64,000 nucleotides of DNA from Ectobius pallidus (taxonomy: Eukaryota; Arthropoda; Insecta; Blattodea; Ectobiidae), in the NCBI GenBank assembly GCA_964059195.1, contig CAXKWD010000006.1, forward strand, positions 8,362,530-8,426,529. The letters run 5' to 3'. Of the stretch, positions 31,928-42,372 are shown piece by piece (within the stretch, counting starts at the first letter, position 1; every line of letters starts with the position of its first letter). The notes below the pieces were generated by a model, which saw only the letters and a program-made list of their open reading frames with translations, was not told the DNA's origin and did no database searches. The position numbers and the translations under genes are program-made.

Positions 31928-33718
31928 TGTGTACAGTATGCCTTGAGGGCCTTCATGTAAGTTTTTCAGATGTGTGTCTCTGACAATAATATTAGTTATG
32001 TGGTGCTTGGCAGGCAACATAATTGGATGCTTAGCATTGTAGTTTAGATCAGTATGGTGCAGTCTTCCACCAACTCTAAGTATGCTATCTTTATCTAGAT
32101 AAGGATGCAATTGCAGTAGTGAACTGCTTCTAGAAACACAATTATTCTTTCTGATATGAGCTATGTCTTCTGAGAAGGCTTCTTTCTGAGTAGCATGTAT
32201 GATAATATCATGAGCTTTCTGTAGCTCTTGCAAGCTGATAGGGCCAATAAATCTATCAGACTTGTGTAGACAGTTGTGTTTGAATTGCACTTTTTATTTA
32301 TTTATTTATTGTTTTGTAGTGTTGTATTGATCCTGTATTTCTTTGTATTTCTTTGTATTTCTTTGTATCTCTTTATATTTCAATGTATGTATTTCTAATA
32401 TTATTATTGTACCCTTGTACTATAATAGTTTGTTATATTGTTGTTATATTGTATCCTATACCGCAGAACTGCGGTCAAAATGGATTAAATAAATATGAAA
32501 TATGAAATATGAAAAATATGAATCTCAGAATATAAGCTGTATTCCTGAGTAACTTTCTGAAAGAGGAATATCTATGCAAGTATTCATTGTGTGTACTTGT
32601 GATCATAAAGGCTTTTGCTGTTTTCTTGGTTTCTGGTATTTCTTCTGTCTGAAATACATTGTCAGTGGTAGGCCAAAAACATTCATCTTGTGTTAGGAAT
32701 TTTGGACCATTCCACCATAGAGTTTGGTTATGTAGCTTGTTAGGTGAGACAGGTTTAGTGATGAGATCTGCAGGATTCTGCTGTGTTGGCACATGTCTCC
32801 ATTGACAGTTTTCTGTAGCAGCTTGAATTTTGGTTACTCTGTGTGCTACAAAAGTGTTCCATTTGTGTGGAGGCTGTGTGATCCATTGTAAGGTTATGAG
32901 ACTGTCAGTCCAGAAATATACTGCTGATATCATGATCTGTAGAGATAAGCTTACTTTTTGGTATAAGCAGGCTGCCAACTGAGCTGCACAGAGCTCCAGT
33001 CTGGGCAAAGTAATCTGCTTAAGTGGGGCCACTCTAGATTCGCTTGTCAGTAGTTGAACTTGTGTATTGTGGCTCTTGTCCTTGGATTTTATGTAGCATG
33101 CTGCTCCATATGCCTGTGGGCTGGCATCACTGAAAAAGTGCAGTTCCACATGACTGAAATTGAGTATTAGAGTGTTTCTTGGAATCTTGTATAGTTCTAC
33201 ATAGTGAAGTTGTGAATATAGTTCATTCCAGGTTTTCTGTATAGCAATAGGAGCTTGCTGGTCCCAACCTATGTCATTTAGCCAAATCTGTTGCATAATA
33301 CATTTAGCTGCAGAGATGATGGGGGCAATTAGTCCCTGAGGGTCATATAGAGTACAGATGGCAGATAGAATCTGTCTCTTGGTAGTAGCTTCTGGTAATG
33401 ACTTCACTGAATACTGTAGCAAGTCTTGTAATGGATTCCAGTGTAATCCTAGTGTTTTGACTGTATCCTGCTCTTCTAACTGAGTAAGTGTAGCTTTAGA
33501 GAGCTTTTCTTGTGGCAGTGTTCTCAAAACCTCTTGTGAGTTGGAACAAAACTGTGTTAGGTTAAATCCACCTGCCTGTAACAGTTGTGATACTTCTGTG
33601 GCTGCTAGTATGGCTTCTTGCTCTGCAGAAAATGATGCAAGGAGGTTATCCACATAGAAGCAAGTAGATAGCAATTTAGATGCTGTAGGAAATCTGTTTC
33701 TCTCATCCTCGGCTACAA
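31928..33718 (-). pseudogene. BEL-A unit 1: RT end, RNase H, integrase start
   Basis: The pol middle section. From the LINE junction it encodes VAEDERNRFPTAS, then STCFYVDNLLASF: the catalytic motif is YVDN, not YVDD. Downstream are a Pao RT connection (SAICTLYDPQGLIAPI), an RNase H-like domain (LHFFSDASPQAYGA, YFWTDSLITLQW), and the integrase zinc-binding start (LRVGGRLHHTDLN). It is broken at 32286-32518 by a LINE scrap and ends at the BEL-B target duplication. The same reading continues at 24182 on the far side of BEL-B. Confidence 0.87.
32286..32518 (+). mobile_element. Short 5'-truncated LINE scrap
   Basis: 233 bp present in unit 1 and absent from the same place in units 2 and 3. TGAAT flanks it (32281-32285 and 32519-32523). 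The 3' end has a small hairpin (CCGCAGAACTGCGG), then AATAAA and TATGAAA repeats as tail, typical of a LINE 3' end in plus orientation. No coding left. Confidence 0.75.
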
Positions 33719-33721
33719 TCT

Positions 33722-34386
33722 AGAACAGACCCAGTAGGCCAGTTGAGCAGGCCCACAAACAAGAAAACTAGTAGACCTGAAGACCTAAAACCTCTTCCAG
33801 ATAAAGTGTTAATTCTAGGGGATAGTCATGGTAGGGGACCTGCTGAAATGATTAATCGGAACTTTCGTGGTGGCCACACTGCAAATGGAATTGTGAAACC
33901 TGGTGCAACATTTGATATAGTAACCAAAGACATTGAAAAAAAAAAAGTGAAAATCTTACAAGAAAGGACACTGTTGTACTAATAGGAGGATCAAATGATA
34001 TTGCTAATGGTGAACCATCAAACCTTAGTTATAAATTAGAAAGTACCCTTAGCAAACTAGTGCAGACAAAAGTGATAGTGGTAAAACCTCCTCACAGGCA
34101 TGATCTTAGGCCCACTTCATGGGTAAACAATCAAATACGGCAGGTAAACTACTCTATAAATTCAGTATGTGAAGGTCTTGGAAATGTTAAGTTAATAAAC
34201 ACGTCTGATGCCGACAGAAGCTGGCATACAAGACATGGCATGCACTTCAATAGATTAGGCAAACAGGTTCTTGCCAACACAATATGTAAAGTTCTAATCG
34301 ACATAAACAAAACCACAAAAGATTTAAGTATAAACACTGATGCCCTCCAAGATGAGATGAGGGCTAAACACAGTTCAAAAAACTAG
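33722..34386 (+). pseudogene. LINE ORF1, SGNH/GDSL esterase-like, frame-broken (unit 1)
   Basis: Open from the 5' junction. First part: VLILGDSHGRG, block I with the putative nucleophile Ser. It runs into a run of 11 A (33936-33946), after which this frame stops at 33979-33981. The second part continues in another frame with VVLIGGSNDIANG (block III, GxxND) and WHTRHGMHFNRLGKQ (block V region, His), ending at 34384-34386. The two halves share a frame only if the A run is a multiple of three. ORF1 esterase domains are known in CR1/L2-type LINEs. The N-terminus is missing through 5' truncation. Slippage on the A run could in principle bridge the frames, but simple decay is more likely. Confidence 0.8.
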
Positions 34387-34400
34387 ATAGGCCTAGACCT

Positions 34401-37238
34401 ATGGGTCAGTTAAAAATTTTACATAAAAATGTTCAGACCCTCCGAAATAAGGTAGATCAGGTAAATGTATTTGTAGAGGATGAAAACCTCGACTTAATGA
34501 TAATGACTGAACATGGCATGACACAAAACGAACTAAATCTAAACTTCATCACAAACATGAGGGTCATGACTAGCTACAGTAGAATTAGTAAAACATGGGG
34601 AGGGGTTGCTATCCTAGCCAGACACAAATTAACTAAATATTGCACTGAAGTCAATGTTGAGGAACACTTAGTTGAGGGGAATATTGAAATAGCTGCCATA
34701 AAGGTCAATATAAAGTGCACTAAATTCATTCTGATTGGAATATATCGACCCCCAAAAGGAAATATTGACATCTTCTTTGATAACATCAGATCACTGTTGG
34801 CAAAACTACTTTTAAACGTCAATACTCAAGTAATCATGCTTGGAGACCTAAATATTAATCTTCTAATAAAAGGCGGGGAAAGGGACAGACTTCTGTACTT
34901 ACTACAAGAATTCAATCTAAATTATACTATAAAAGAACCAACGAGAATAACTAGTCGGTCAAGCACATGTATTGACAATATAATCACAAACATTGATAAG
35001 GTATACTTTGATGTAAAAGTCATAACCTCCTGTTTATCCGACCATACAGCACAGTGTATCCTGTTAAATAGTATATCTAAGGCAGCAAAAAACACTCAAG
35101 AAACACAACCCATCGAAATGAGAAATGATTTTTGCGACTTCAATTTAGTTCAATTAAAAAATGCCCTATTGCTGGAAAAATGGAATGAAATAGCAAATGC
35201 TGAGACACCAGAAAATAAACTAAACATCTTTTATGATACTATGCATTATTATGTTAATCTTCATTGTCCTCCAGTTAAATGCAAAAAATATCACAACACT
35301 AACATTTTGGGAAACTGGATAACACCGGAAATCAGAAAACTTAGAACTGCGCTAACTATAGCTACCTATAAAGCAAACGAGAATAAAGACGCAGCCTACT
35401 ATGAAAAGGTTAAGAAGCTTAAAAATTTCTATCAAAATAAAGTTACTACCACCAAAAAAGAACATATTAGCAATTTAATTATAAACCACGATAATATAAA
35501 CAAAGTTAGCTGGAAAATCATAAACAGCCTAAGGCAAAAAACAAACAGAGACGATGAAACCCCGCAGGCAATCCAGGTGGACTCAAGAAAGGAATTGTTA
35601 ACAAGCCCACCAGAAATAGCATCTGCCCTAAATGAACACTTTGTTACTATTGGAAGCAAAACCAGTAGGGCTCAAAATCCCTCAGCTGACCCACGTACAG
35701 TTACTTCTCTAAATTCACTAAAAAACTATACGAAGACAACCACTGTAATAAATAGTATGTATTTCTTCCCTACAGATGAAAATGAAATTACAAACGTCAT
35801 AAAGTCCCTCAAACCAAAAAACTCTATGGGCATTGACAACTTACCCATCTCTATAATTAAATTTTGTAATTCTGAACTAGTTGCTCCCCTCGTCTCAATT
35901 ATCAACTCCTGCTTTGAGCATGCTACTTTTCCCGATAAATTAAAAATTGCAAAGGTAATACCTGTCTTCAAAAAAGGAAATAAACTTGATATGAACAACT
36001 ATAGACCCATATCCATTCTACCAGCAATCTCCAAAATTGTTGAACTTGTAATTTACAACAGGATCATAGGCTATTTGGATAAATATAAATTATTTCCCAC
36101 TAAACAACATGGTTTTATAAAGAATAAATCTACTGTCACAGCCTTGTCAGAATTTATTGAGACTACAATCAATCATATTGACACAGGCAAATATACTGCC
36201 AGTGTTCTTTTAGACCTGACAAAAGCCTTCGATTGTGTAGATGCAAACATTTTATTGGAACAATTATCTCACATTGGAGTAAGAGGAAGGGGGTATGAAT
36301 TGATTAAATCATACATGTCAAATAGGAAACAGTCAGTAACACTAGCTACTAAGGAAGGTACGACAGTCTCCAGTACGAAAGACATTACCATGGGGGTACC
36401 ACAGGGTTCTATTCTGGGACCGCTTCTATTCATTCTATATATACACAACATTGAAACAATACTACCCCAGGATGACATTATATCGTATGCAGACGATACT
36501 ACCTTAGTGTTTGCAAACAAGAACTTAAATGCTCTTGAATCTCACATGAATGAAGCCACAAATAAAATAGTCACTTATTTCAATAAACTAAATCTACAGG
36601 TAAATTCAAATAAAACGGAGTTGATCTCTTTCGGCTTCAACAAAAATCAGAAACTGCAACTTGTTATAAACAACTCTGAAATTAGCAATTCAAATCATAT
36701 AAACTTACTTGGAATGACTCTGGACCAAACTTTCACATGGAATCAACACATAGATAAAATAGGAAACTCAGTCTCTAAAGGCTTATATATCTTAAGATAT
36801 CTAAGTAAACTGGTCCCCACGTCAACAGCAAAATTAATCTATTTCGCATTGATCCAATCTCACATTACTTATGGAATCGAACTATGGGGTGCCACCTCAA
36901 AAACTAACTTCCACAAAATCTTTGTACTGCAAAAAAGAGCAATACGTTATTTGGCCAACTTACAAGGTAGGGAAACATGTAGACAGGCTTTTAATAATCT
37001 AAAAATTATGACACTAGCTAGTCTCTATATTTATAAGGCAATAATATTTACAATTAACTTCAATTCACCCATTAAAAACAACGTGATCCACGCATACAAT
37101 ACAAGAAACAAAGACAATTTTGCAACTATCGGTCATAAACTGAAGTTATACGAAAAGCTTCCCATCTACACAGGGACCAAATTCTTTAACTTGTTACCCA
37201 GATCTCTTAAAGAATGTCAAAACAATAAACAATTTTAA
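34401..37238 (+). CDS. LINE ORF2, endonuclease-reverse transcriptase (unit 1)
   Basis: 945 residues starting at an ATG 14 bp after ORF1. The AP-type endonuclease is at about 1-220 (E37 in MTEHGM, IGIYRPPKG 112-120, MLGDLNINL about 146, SDH 213-215). Reverse transcriptase is about 505-780: IPVFKKGN, NNYRPISILP, LLDLTKAFDCVD, GVPQGSILGPLLF at 665-677 and catalytic YADD at 696-699. The frame ends in TAA at 37236-37238, but 25 more in-frame codons follow to TAA at 37314-37316, and these continue the usual LINE ending (LFQYLLNGAYYSIDEFV). So the first stop may be a nonsense change; it is shared by all three copies. This copy has Lys9 (AAA) where units 2 and 3 have Gln. Confidence 0.88.
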   Translation: MGQLKILHKNVQTLRNKVDQVNVFVEDENLDLMIMTEHGMTQNELNLNFITNMRVMTSYSRISKTWGGVAILARHKLTKYCTEVNVEEHLVEGNIEIAAIKVNIKCTKFILIGIYRPPKGNIDIFFDNIRSLLAKLLLNVNTQVIMLGDLNINLLIKGGERDRLLYLLQEFNLNYTIKEPTRITSRSSTCIDNIITNIDKVYFDVKVITSCLSDHTAQCILLNSISKAAKNTQETQPIEMRNDFCDFNLVQLKNALLLEKWNEIANAETPENKLNIFYDTMHYYVNLHCPPVKCKKYHNTNILGNWITPEIRKLRTALTIATYKANENKDAAYYEKVKKLKNFYQNKVTTTKKEHISNLIINHDNINKVSWKIINSLRQKTNRDDETPQAIQVDSRKELLTSPPEIASALNEHFVTIGSKTSRAQNPSADPRTVTSLNSLKNYTKTTTVINSMYFFPTDENEITNVIKSLKPKNSMGIDNLPISIIKFCNSELVAPLVSIINSCFEHATFPDKLKIAKVIPVFKKGNKLDMNNYRPISILPAISKIVELVIYNRIIGYLDKYKLFPTKQHGFIKNKSTVTALSEFIETTINHIDTGKYTASVLLDLTKAFDCVDANILLEQLSHIGVRGRGYELIKSYMSNRKQSVTLATKEGTTVSSTKDITMGVPQGSILGPLLFILYIHNIETILPQDDIISYADDTTLVFANKNLNALESHMNEATNKIVTYFNKLNLQVNSNKTELISFGFNKNQKLQLVINNSEISNSNHINLLGMTLDQTFTWNQHIDKIGNSVSKGLYILRYLSKLVPTSTAKLIYFALIQSHITYGIELWGATSKTNFHKIFVLQKRAIRYLANLQGRETCRQAFNNLKIMTLASLYIYKAIIFTINFNSPIKNNVIHAYNTRNKDNFATIGHKLKLYEKLPIYTGTKFFNLLPRSLKECQNNKQF

Positions 37239-37621
37239 AAAAAGCTGTTTCAATATCTCCTGAATGGAGCGTACTACAGCATTGACGAATTTGTAGAAGC
37301 AAACAACCATAAATAACGTATGTTTTAGTGTTTCATTGTTTTACTGTCTTTCCTTAATGCCCAATTTAAGCTAGATTAAACTGCCAAACTTAGTCTAAGC
37401 ATATATGTCTGTAAATGTGCTGAGTGTATGTCGTTATGAAGATGGCAGATTTTGTTGTATATAGGATGAGTGTGTGAATGTTGCATGGTATGTTAAACTT
37501 TTGTTATTGTGTTTTCAGCTTTGAAAATACATATGTATGTTTGTAAAAACACAATTTGACAATGTTCTGAAATGTCTTGACATTATGCAGAACAGCAATA
37601 AATCTTATCTTATCTTATCTT

Positions 37622-40278
37622 AACTGGTTAAGTACTCTGGTTGCTTCAAAAGCTGAACAGGCTTGGCCATATGTGATAGTGTTGAGTTGATATATCTCCA
37701 ATGGAGTGGATCTAGAATGTCTCCAGAAGATTCTTTGGAAGTCTCTCTGCTGTGGCTGTACCATTACCATCCTGTACATTTTCTCTATGTCAGCACTCAC
37801 AACATAAGGGTGGCATCTGAACTTCAAAAGTATGGTGTAGAGATCAGGTTGTACACAGGGTCCAGTGTATAGAATTTCATTGAGTGATGTACCTGTAGAG
37901 GTTTTGAATGAAGCATTGAAGACTACTCTGAGTTTTGTGGTTTCTGAGTCTTCCTTTAAGACAAATTGGTGTGGAACATAATATGCTTCTGGGTCATCCT
38001 GGTAGAAACTTTCTTCTACTTGGGTCATGTGACCTAGAGCTTCGTATTGTTGCATGAAGTCTGAGTACTGTTGGAGTATAGTCGGCTGTTTATGGAGTCT
38101 GGTTTCATTAGAGAAGAAACGTTTCAGAGGTCCAGTTCTGGAGGCACCAAGATTATCTGTGGGCTTCTTGAATGGTAGGGTTATTGTGTAGCGTCCATCT
38201 TTATCTCTCTGTACTGTTTCTTGAAAATGTTGCTCGCATATGGAGTCTTCTTCTGATCTTACTGGTTGGATAATTTCTTCAATTTCCCAGAATTTTTGCA
38301 TGTTCTTGTGTATTTGTTCTGTTATGCTTAAGTGGCAGCGTGGTTCTTGTCTTCTACCCTGTGCGTAATGTATTTGTCCTGAGAGAATCCAACCCAGTCT
38401 GGTCTCTCTTATATATGCTTTGTGTTTGTTGGTTTTGTTGATGGGTATAGTATGTCCCATTAACAAGTTCCAGAATACATCTGCCCCTAGCAATATGTCA
38501 ATGCTACCGGGTATGTGAAATTTGTTGTCTGCTAGCACAATGTTATTTGGAATCCTTAAGCTAGTGACATCTATAGGTGCACTGGGAATGTCTTTGGCAA
38601 TCTGGTTAATGATGAGGCACTGTAACTGTCTTTTGTAGCCATTGCCATGGGCGTCACTTATCTGTATATGCCCAATTTCTAGAATGTTGGATGTGTGTAG
38701 GTTTACACCGGTCACAGCTATGGTGGTAGGCTTGGTTTGTAACTGTAGCCTATCAGCCAGGTCTTGAGTTATGAATGTATGAGTGGCACCTGAGTCCAAT
38801 AATGCTCTGGCTTTTATGAGTCTGCCATTCTGAGCTTTGACTAGTATTTCTGCTGTGGCAAGAAATGTATGAGTTTTAGGAGTGATCTGTGCATTATTAG
38901 CAAATGCTGAGCCTGTAGCATTGCTGCTGTTAGTAGTTGGAGATTGTCTAGTACCATTGTGGCTTTGGTTTCCGTTCTGTCTGTTGTTAGGCAATCTACT
39001 AGTGTATTGTGTAGTTGCATGTTGCCTATATTCATTGCTGCGAACCTTGTCTTGGTGTAGCAGAGTGTGATGACGTTGTTGGCATTTATAACAAGATGTA
39101 GATGTGCAGTTTCTGACATTATGTCCTGCTCTGAGACAGTTACTGCATAGTCTATTATTGTTTACAAAGTTCCATCTCTGTGTGTTGTTAAGGTTATGGA
39201 AGTCTTCGCACTTGTGTAGTGGGTGCTCTAGCCTGCACAGTATACAATTGTTGGCTGCATGGGCAACAAAGGTACGTGGGCTCACTTGTCTGTGGTAGAT
39301 AGGCTTGTTCTGTATATTGTGTACAGTTTTAGGCCTGCTGGAGCTGTCTGGTGTCTCCAGAGCTTGTCCCCTTTTCTGTAGGAAGTTACAGAGTTCTTTG
39401 AATGTGTTAAATTAATCTACTGTGCCCTCTAGGCTCCATGCTTTGTTTGTAGCAGGGTCAAGTTTAGACGTGAGAAGATGAGTGAGCATGTAGTCCCATC
39501 TAAGGTTCTCTGGTGTGATAGATTCTATTGACCTAACCTGTCTGGTGAAGTGGTCAAGCAAGTCCATTAATTGACTGGGTGATTCCTTAGGGATCTTGCT
39601 ATAGTCAATCAAAGATTGTAATAACTGTTGCAGTATAATTTTGTTGTTCTGAAACCTTTCATTTAGCAAGTTCCAGGCGGTTTCATAACCATTAGCAGTT
39701 AAGGGTAGTGTGTCAATAAGTTTATTGGCTGAGCCTTGCAATGCTATTCTCAAATAGTGAAACTTTTGAACTGGATCAAGCGAATTGTTGCTGTGAACAA
39801 GCGAGATGAACAGTTCTCTAAATGGTAGCCAATCTGAATGCTTGCCATTGAAGTGTGGCAAATTTATCTTTGGTAGCTGAACTCTAGGAGTGCAGTTAGC
39901 TTGAGTGTTAGGTTGAGTTGTGTCTTGAGGCTGAACTTGTGGTATGTTAGCCTGTGAGTATTGTATTTCATAGTCTCTAATTTTCTTACGAGCCATGCCT
40001 ACAGTTGTGTAGTATGTTTCTTCGAAAGCTTGTCTTTCTCCTTCCCAATCCGGGTCTGTGTCACATGTTTCTATTTTGCCCTGTATTTCCTCAAAGTTCC
40101 TTAGTAGTGATTCATCCTGTGATAGTCTGTGTGTAGTTTCTTCAATATTGTCTTGGTCAACTTGAACTGACAAAACATATTGGTAGAATCTAGTTAACTT
40201 TCCTTTGATGACTGCCCTCTTCTGCTTGTAGTTCTTAAGTCTGGAGGCATCTGTGGCAAGTTCTTGTGAGTCTGGCAT
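37622..40278 (-). pseudogene. BEL-A unit 1: gag, protease, first half of RT
   Basis: The true start is probably the ATG at 40276-40278 (MPDSQELATDASR). Gag with a coiled-coil start and the Pao gag domain (RVQLPKINLPHFNGK) runs to an in-frame TAA at 39412-39414, inside gag. The same frame continues at once with FNTFKELCNFLQKRGQALE, then Cys/His knuckles (CILCRLEHPLHKC, CSNCLRAGHNVRNC), protease ALLDSGATHTFI, and RT up to ITYGQACSAFEATRVLNQL, where the LINE interrupts it. Apart from that stop the frame is clean. It could never have made active RT in its present form because of the LINE and YVDN. Confidence 0.87.
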
Positions 40279-40513
40279 TGTGAGGGGTGGTGTATGACAG
40301 TGTGTTATAAGGAAGGCTGTCACTTACCTGGTTATCCAGTAAGACTGTTGTCCTTTGCACTGCTCTACCAGAATTCTTGCACCTTTTCTTATTACTAGGC
40401 CTGCTATGACTGCTCTCAGTGTATAATCCAGTCAACATGAGCTGAAAGTACAATAGAGTATTAGAATTGTACAAGTACAAGTTATGTTTTACAAACAATA
40501 TACACTGTAGGTA

Positions 40514-40664
40514 TGAGGAGTGGACAAAGTGATTATCCAAGGTGTGGATAGAATCCAGGTCCGGATGACCAAAAAATGTAGGTTTTTGGTCTGAGGAGTG
40601 GATGAAATGTATTTCCACGGCGTGGGTAGAATCCAGGCTCGTTGAGGACCAAAAAATGTAGGCT
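40514..40664. repeat. Tandem duplication of the LTR edge and primer-site region
   Basis: Two imperfect copies with a period of about 78-80 bp. Both contain GAGGAGTGGA, GAATCCAGG and GACCAAAAAATGTAGG. The second copy overlaps the LTR edge at 40657. On the minus strand each copy reads CCTACATTTTTTGGTC, so the LTR end and candidate primer site TGGTCCTCAACGAG exist in duplicate, the inner one diverged. The remainder of 40279-40513 is BEL-A leader with no gene. Confidence 0.75.
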
Positions 40665-42332
40665 AGTGTGCCTAACAGAATTTTGCATTAGGATTTTCGG
40701 AGGACCACTGGATTATAATCCAGAAAATATATAAGTTTAGAAGTGCAAGGATATTGAAGGAAGCAGGAATAATGGGGAGAGAGAATAGTTACTTTATTCT
40801 TCTTCTCTTGAAGACTACTGCTTCTCCTTGTATTTGGTATAGACCAATATTGAATAGTGCTTGCTATTTTCACTAGGTATACTTCAGGAATGACTTAAGG
40901 TTTATTTGCTGTGAGAATACACCATGCTTTGTGATCTACAACAATAATATAAGTTTTTTATTTCAATCTCAAAAATTACAAACTTCTGGAATAATTCAGT
41001 TGTATTGGCTCAAAATACTACTGCAGTATACTCTATCTGCAAGTAGGAAAAGAGAAGCTGCAATTGCTTGCCAAAACTTCTTAACTTTATAAAAGCTGAA
41101 TTACTTTTGTAAAAAACACTAGTTAGCTAGACCAATCCTTGGTCTTTGAGTAATATTATAGTTTATTCAAACTACTACGGCAGCATATTTGGCTTGCACG
41201 TAGAGGAAAAGAGGAGCTGCAAGGATGCCAAAACTCCCTACAATTATATAAGCAGTATTTACTTTAGCTACATAAAGATGCTAAGCCTTACTTTGGCTTT
41301 GTGTGTTAATACAATTTGCTTTATTTTACTTAACTTGTTTTGCGACTACATCTAATGAGAATGTGACTGCATTTAGCCGGACTGTGGTTATGGGGTGTAC
41401 AGTTATTGAAGCTGAAGTTCTATGGCTATGTAGATCATCCTGAACGGTGGCCAGTAGCGAGTCCTTCCATGGCTACAAGCTACGCTCCACAAAGTTCCAG
41501 GGCTGCTGCAATTCCAGTCTCCAAACTGGCTATGCGTTGAATATCTGCGTTGTTTCCATGCTGTAGTCTCGTAGGTGCTGTGGTGTAACTGTACTACTAA
41601 TATGCAGACTTGTGGTCTGTTGCTAAATTGGGGCTGTGCCCTTACGAAGCGACGATCGGTGAGAGAGTGAATAAAGTCTAACGGCCAAAATGCGTTCACA
41701 TAATCATCTTACAAAGAGTCAGGTTCTAGAATCTCATGGAAGGCTCTTCCAGAAGTTTCACGTAGCTTCCATCCAGAATAAAGGCAGAGTTAAAGATAAT
41801 AACATGCTGTAATTATTCTGTAACATAAAAGATTGGTATGTGAGCATTTGCATTATAATTGTAATGTATAATTACAGAGAAATTCAATAAATACAATGCG
41901 GTGAATAATCGATCTATTCAAAAGCTGCTTCTATAATCAATTGCACTAATCGATATGACGCTTCTAAGTAAGCTAATGTATTCTGGCTGTAGCGCCAAGT
42001 AAAATGTCAAAGTGCTGTCACTCGACTTATCGATATCAGCTCGATGTCGGCAATGCAGCTTTCTGTTGCTAATTAACATTAATTATTTAATCTGATGATA
42101 ATAGCTAATAGTAACAAGAATAAATATGTAAAACTATTCCTTAGTTTATCACAATACAGAGTATGATAGATTTTTTCTTTATCCAAATTTAAATAAATAG
42201 GTAGAAGCGTGCCAAGAATTCTGTCTGATGGTAACTGGCATCAGTGCCATCTAGCGATTTATATTAATACTTCGTAAACTAGTACTTGCTATAAAAGTAT
42301 AAAAAATGGGCTCTAAGCTCTACGAGCTTACA
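40657..42332 (-). repeat. BEL-A LTR 2, shared by units 1 and 2
   Basis: 1676 bp, TGTAGG to CTTACA. It serves as 5' LTR of unit 1 and 3' LTR of unit 2, with no intervening host DNA, and seems identical to LTR 3. It is followed by ACT, 13 G and 10 A before the integrase stop. Confidence 0.9.
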
Positions 42333-42372
42333 TACTGGGGGGGGGGGGGCCTAGAAAAGAGAAAAAAAAAAT

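Larger units (their letters stand above)
33719..37621 (+). mobile_element. CR1/L2-like LINE, copy in unit 1
   Basis: A 3903-bp non-LTR retrotransposon inserted against the direction of BEL-A, between the RT residues NQL and VAEDE. ORF1 is already open at the 5' junction with no ATG, so the copy is 5'-truncated. ORF1 (SGNH domain) and ORF2 (endonuclease-RT) follow. The 3' UTR (37239-37621) ends AATAAATCTTATCTTATCTT, a pentameric tail. The flanks share only AA, so there is little or no target duplication. The same insertion is in units 2 and 3, hence older than the array. Confidence 0.9.

Noticed and set aside
40514..40664. Short direct repeats as a CRISPR-like array
   Set aside because: Only two imperfect copies in eukaryotic retroelement leader; no spacers and no cas genes.
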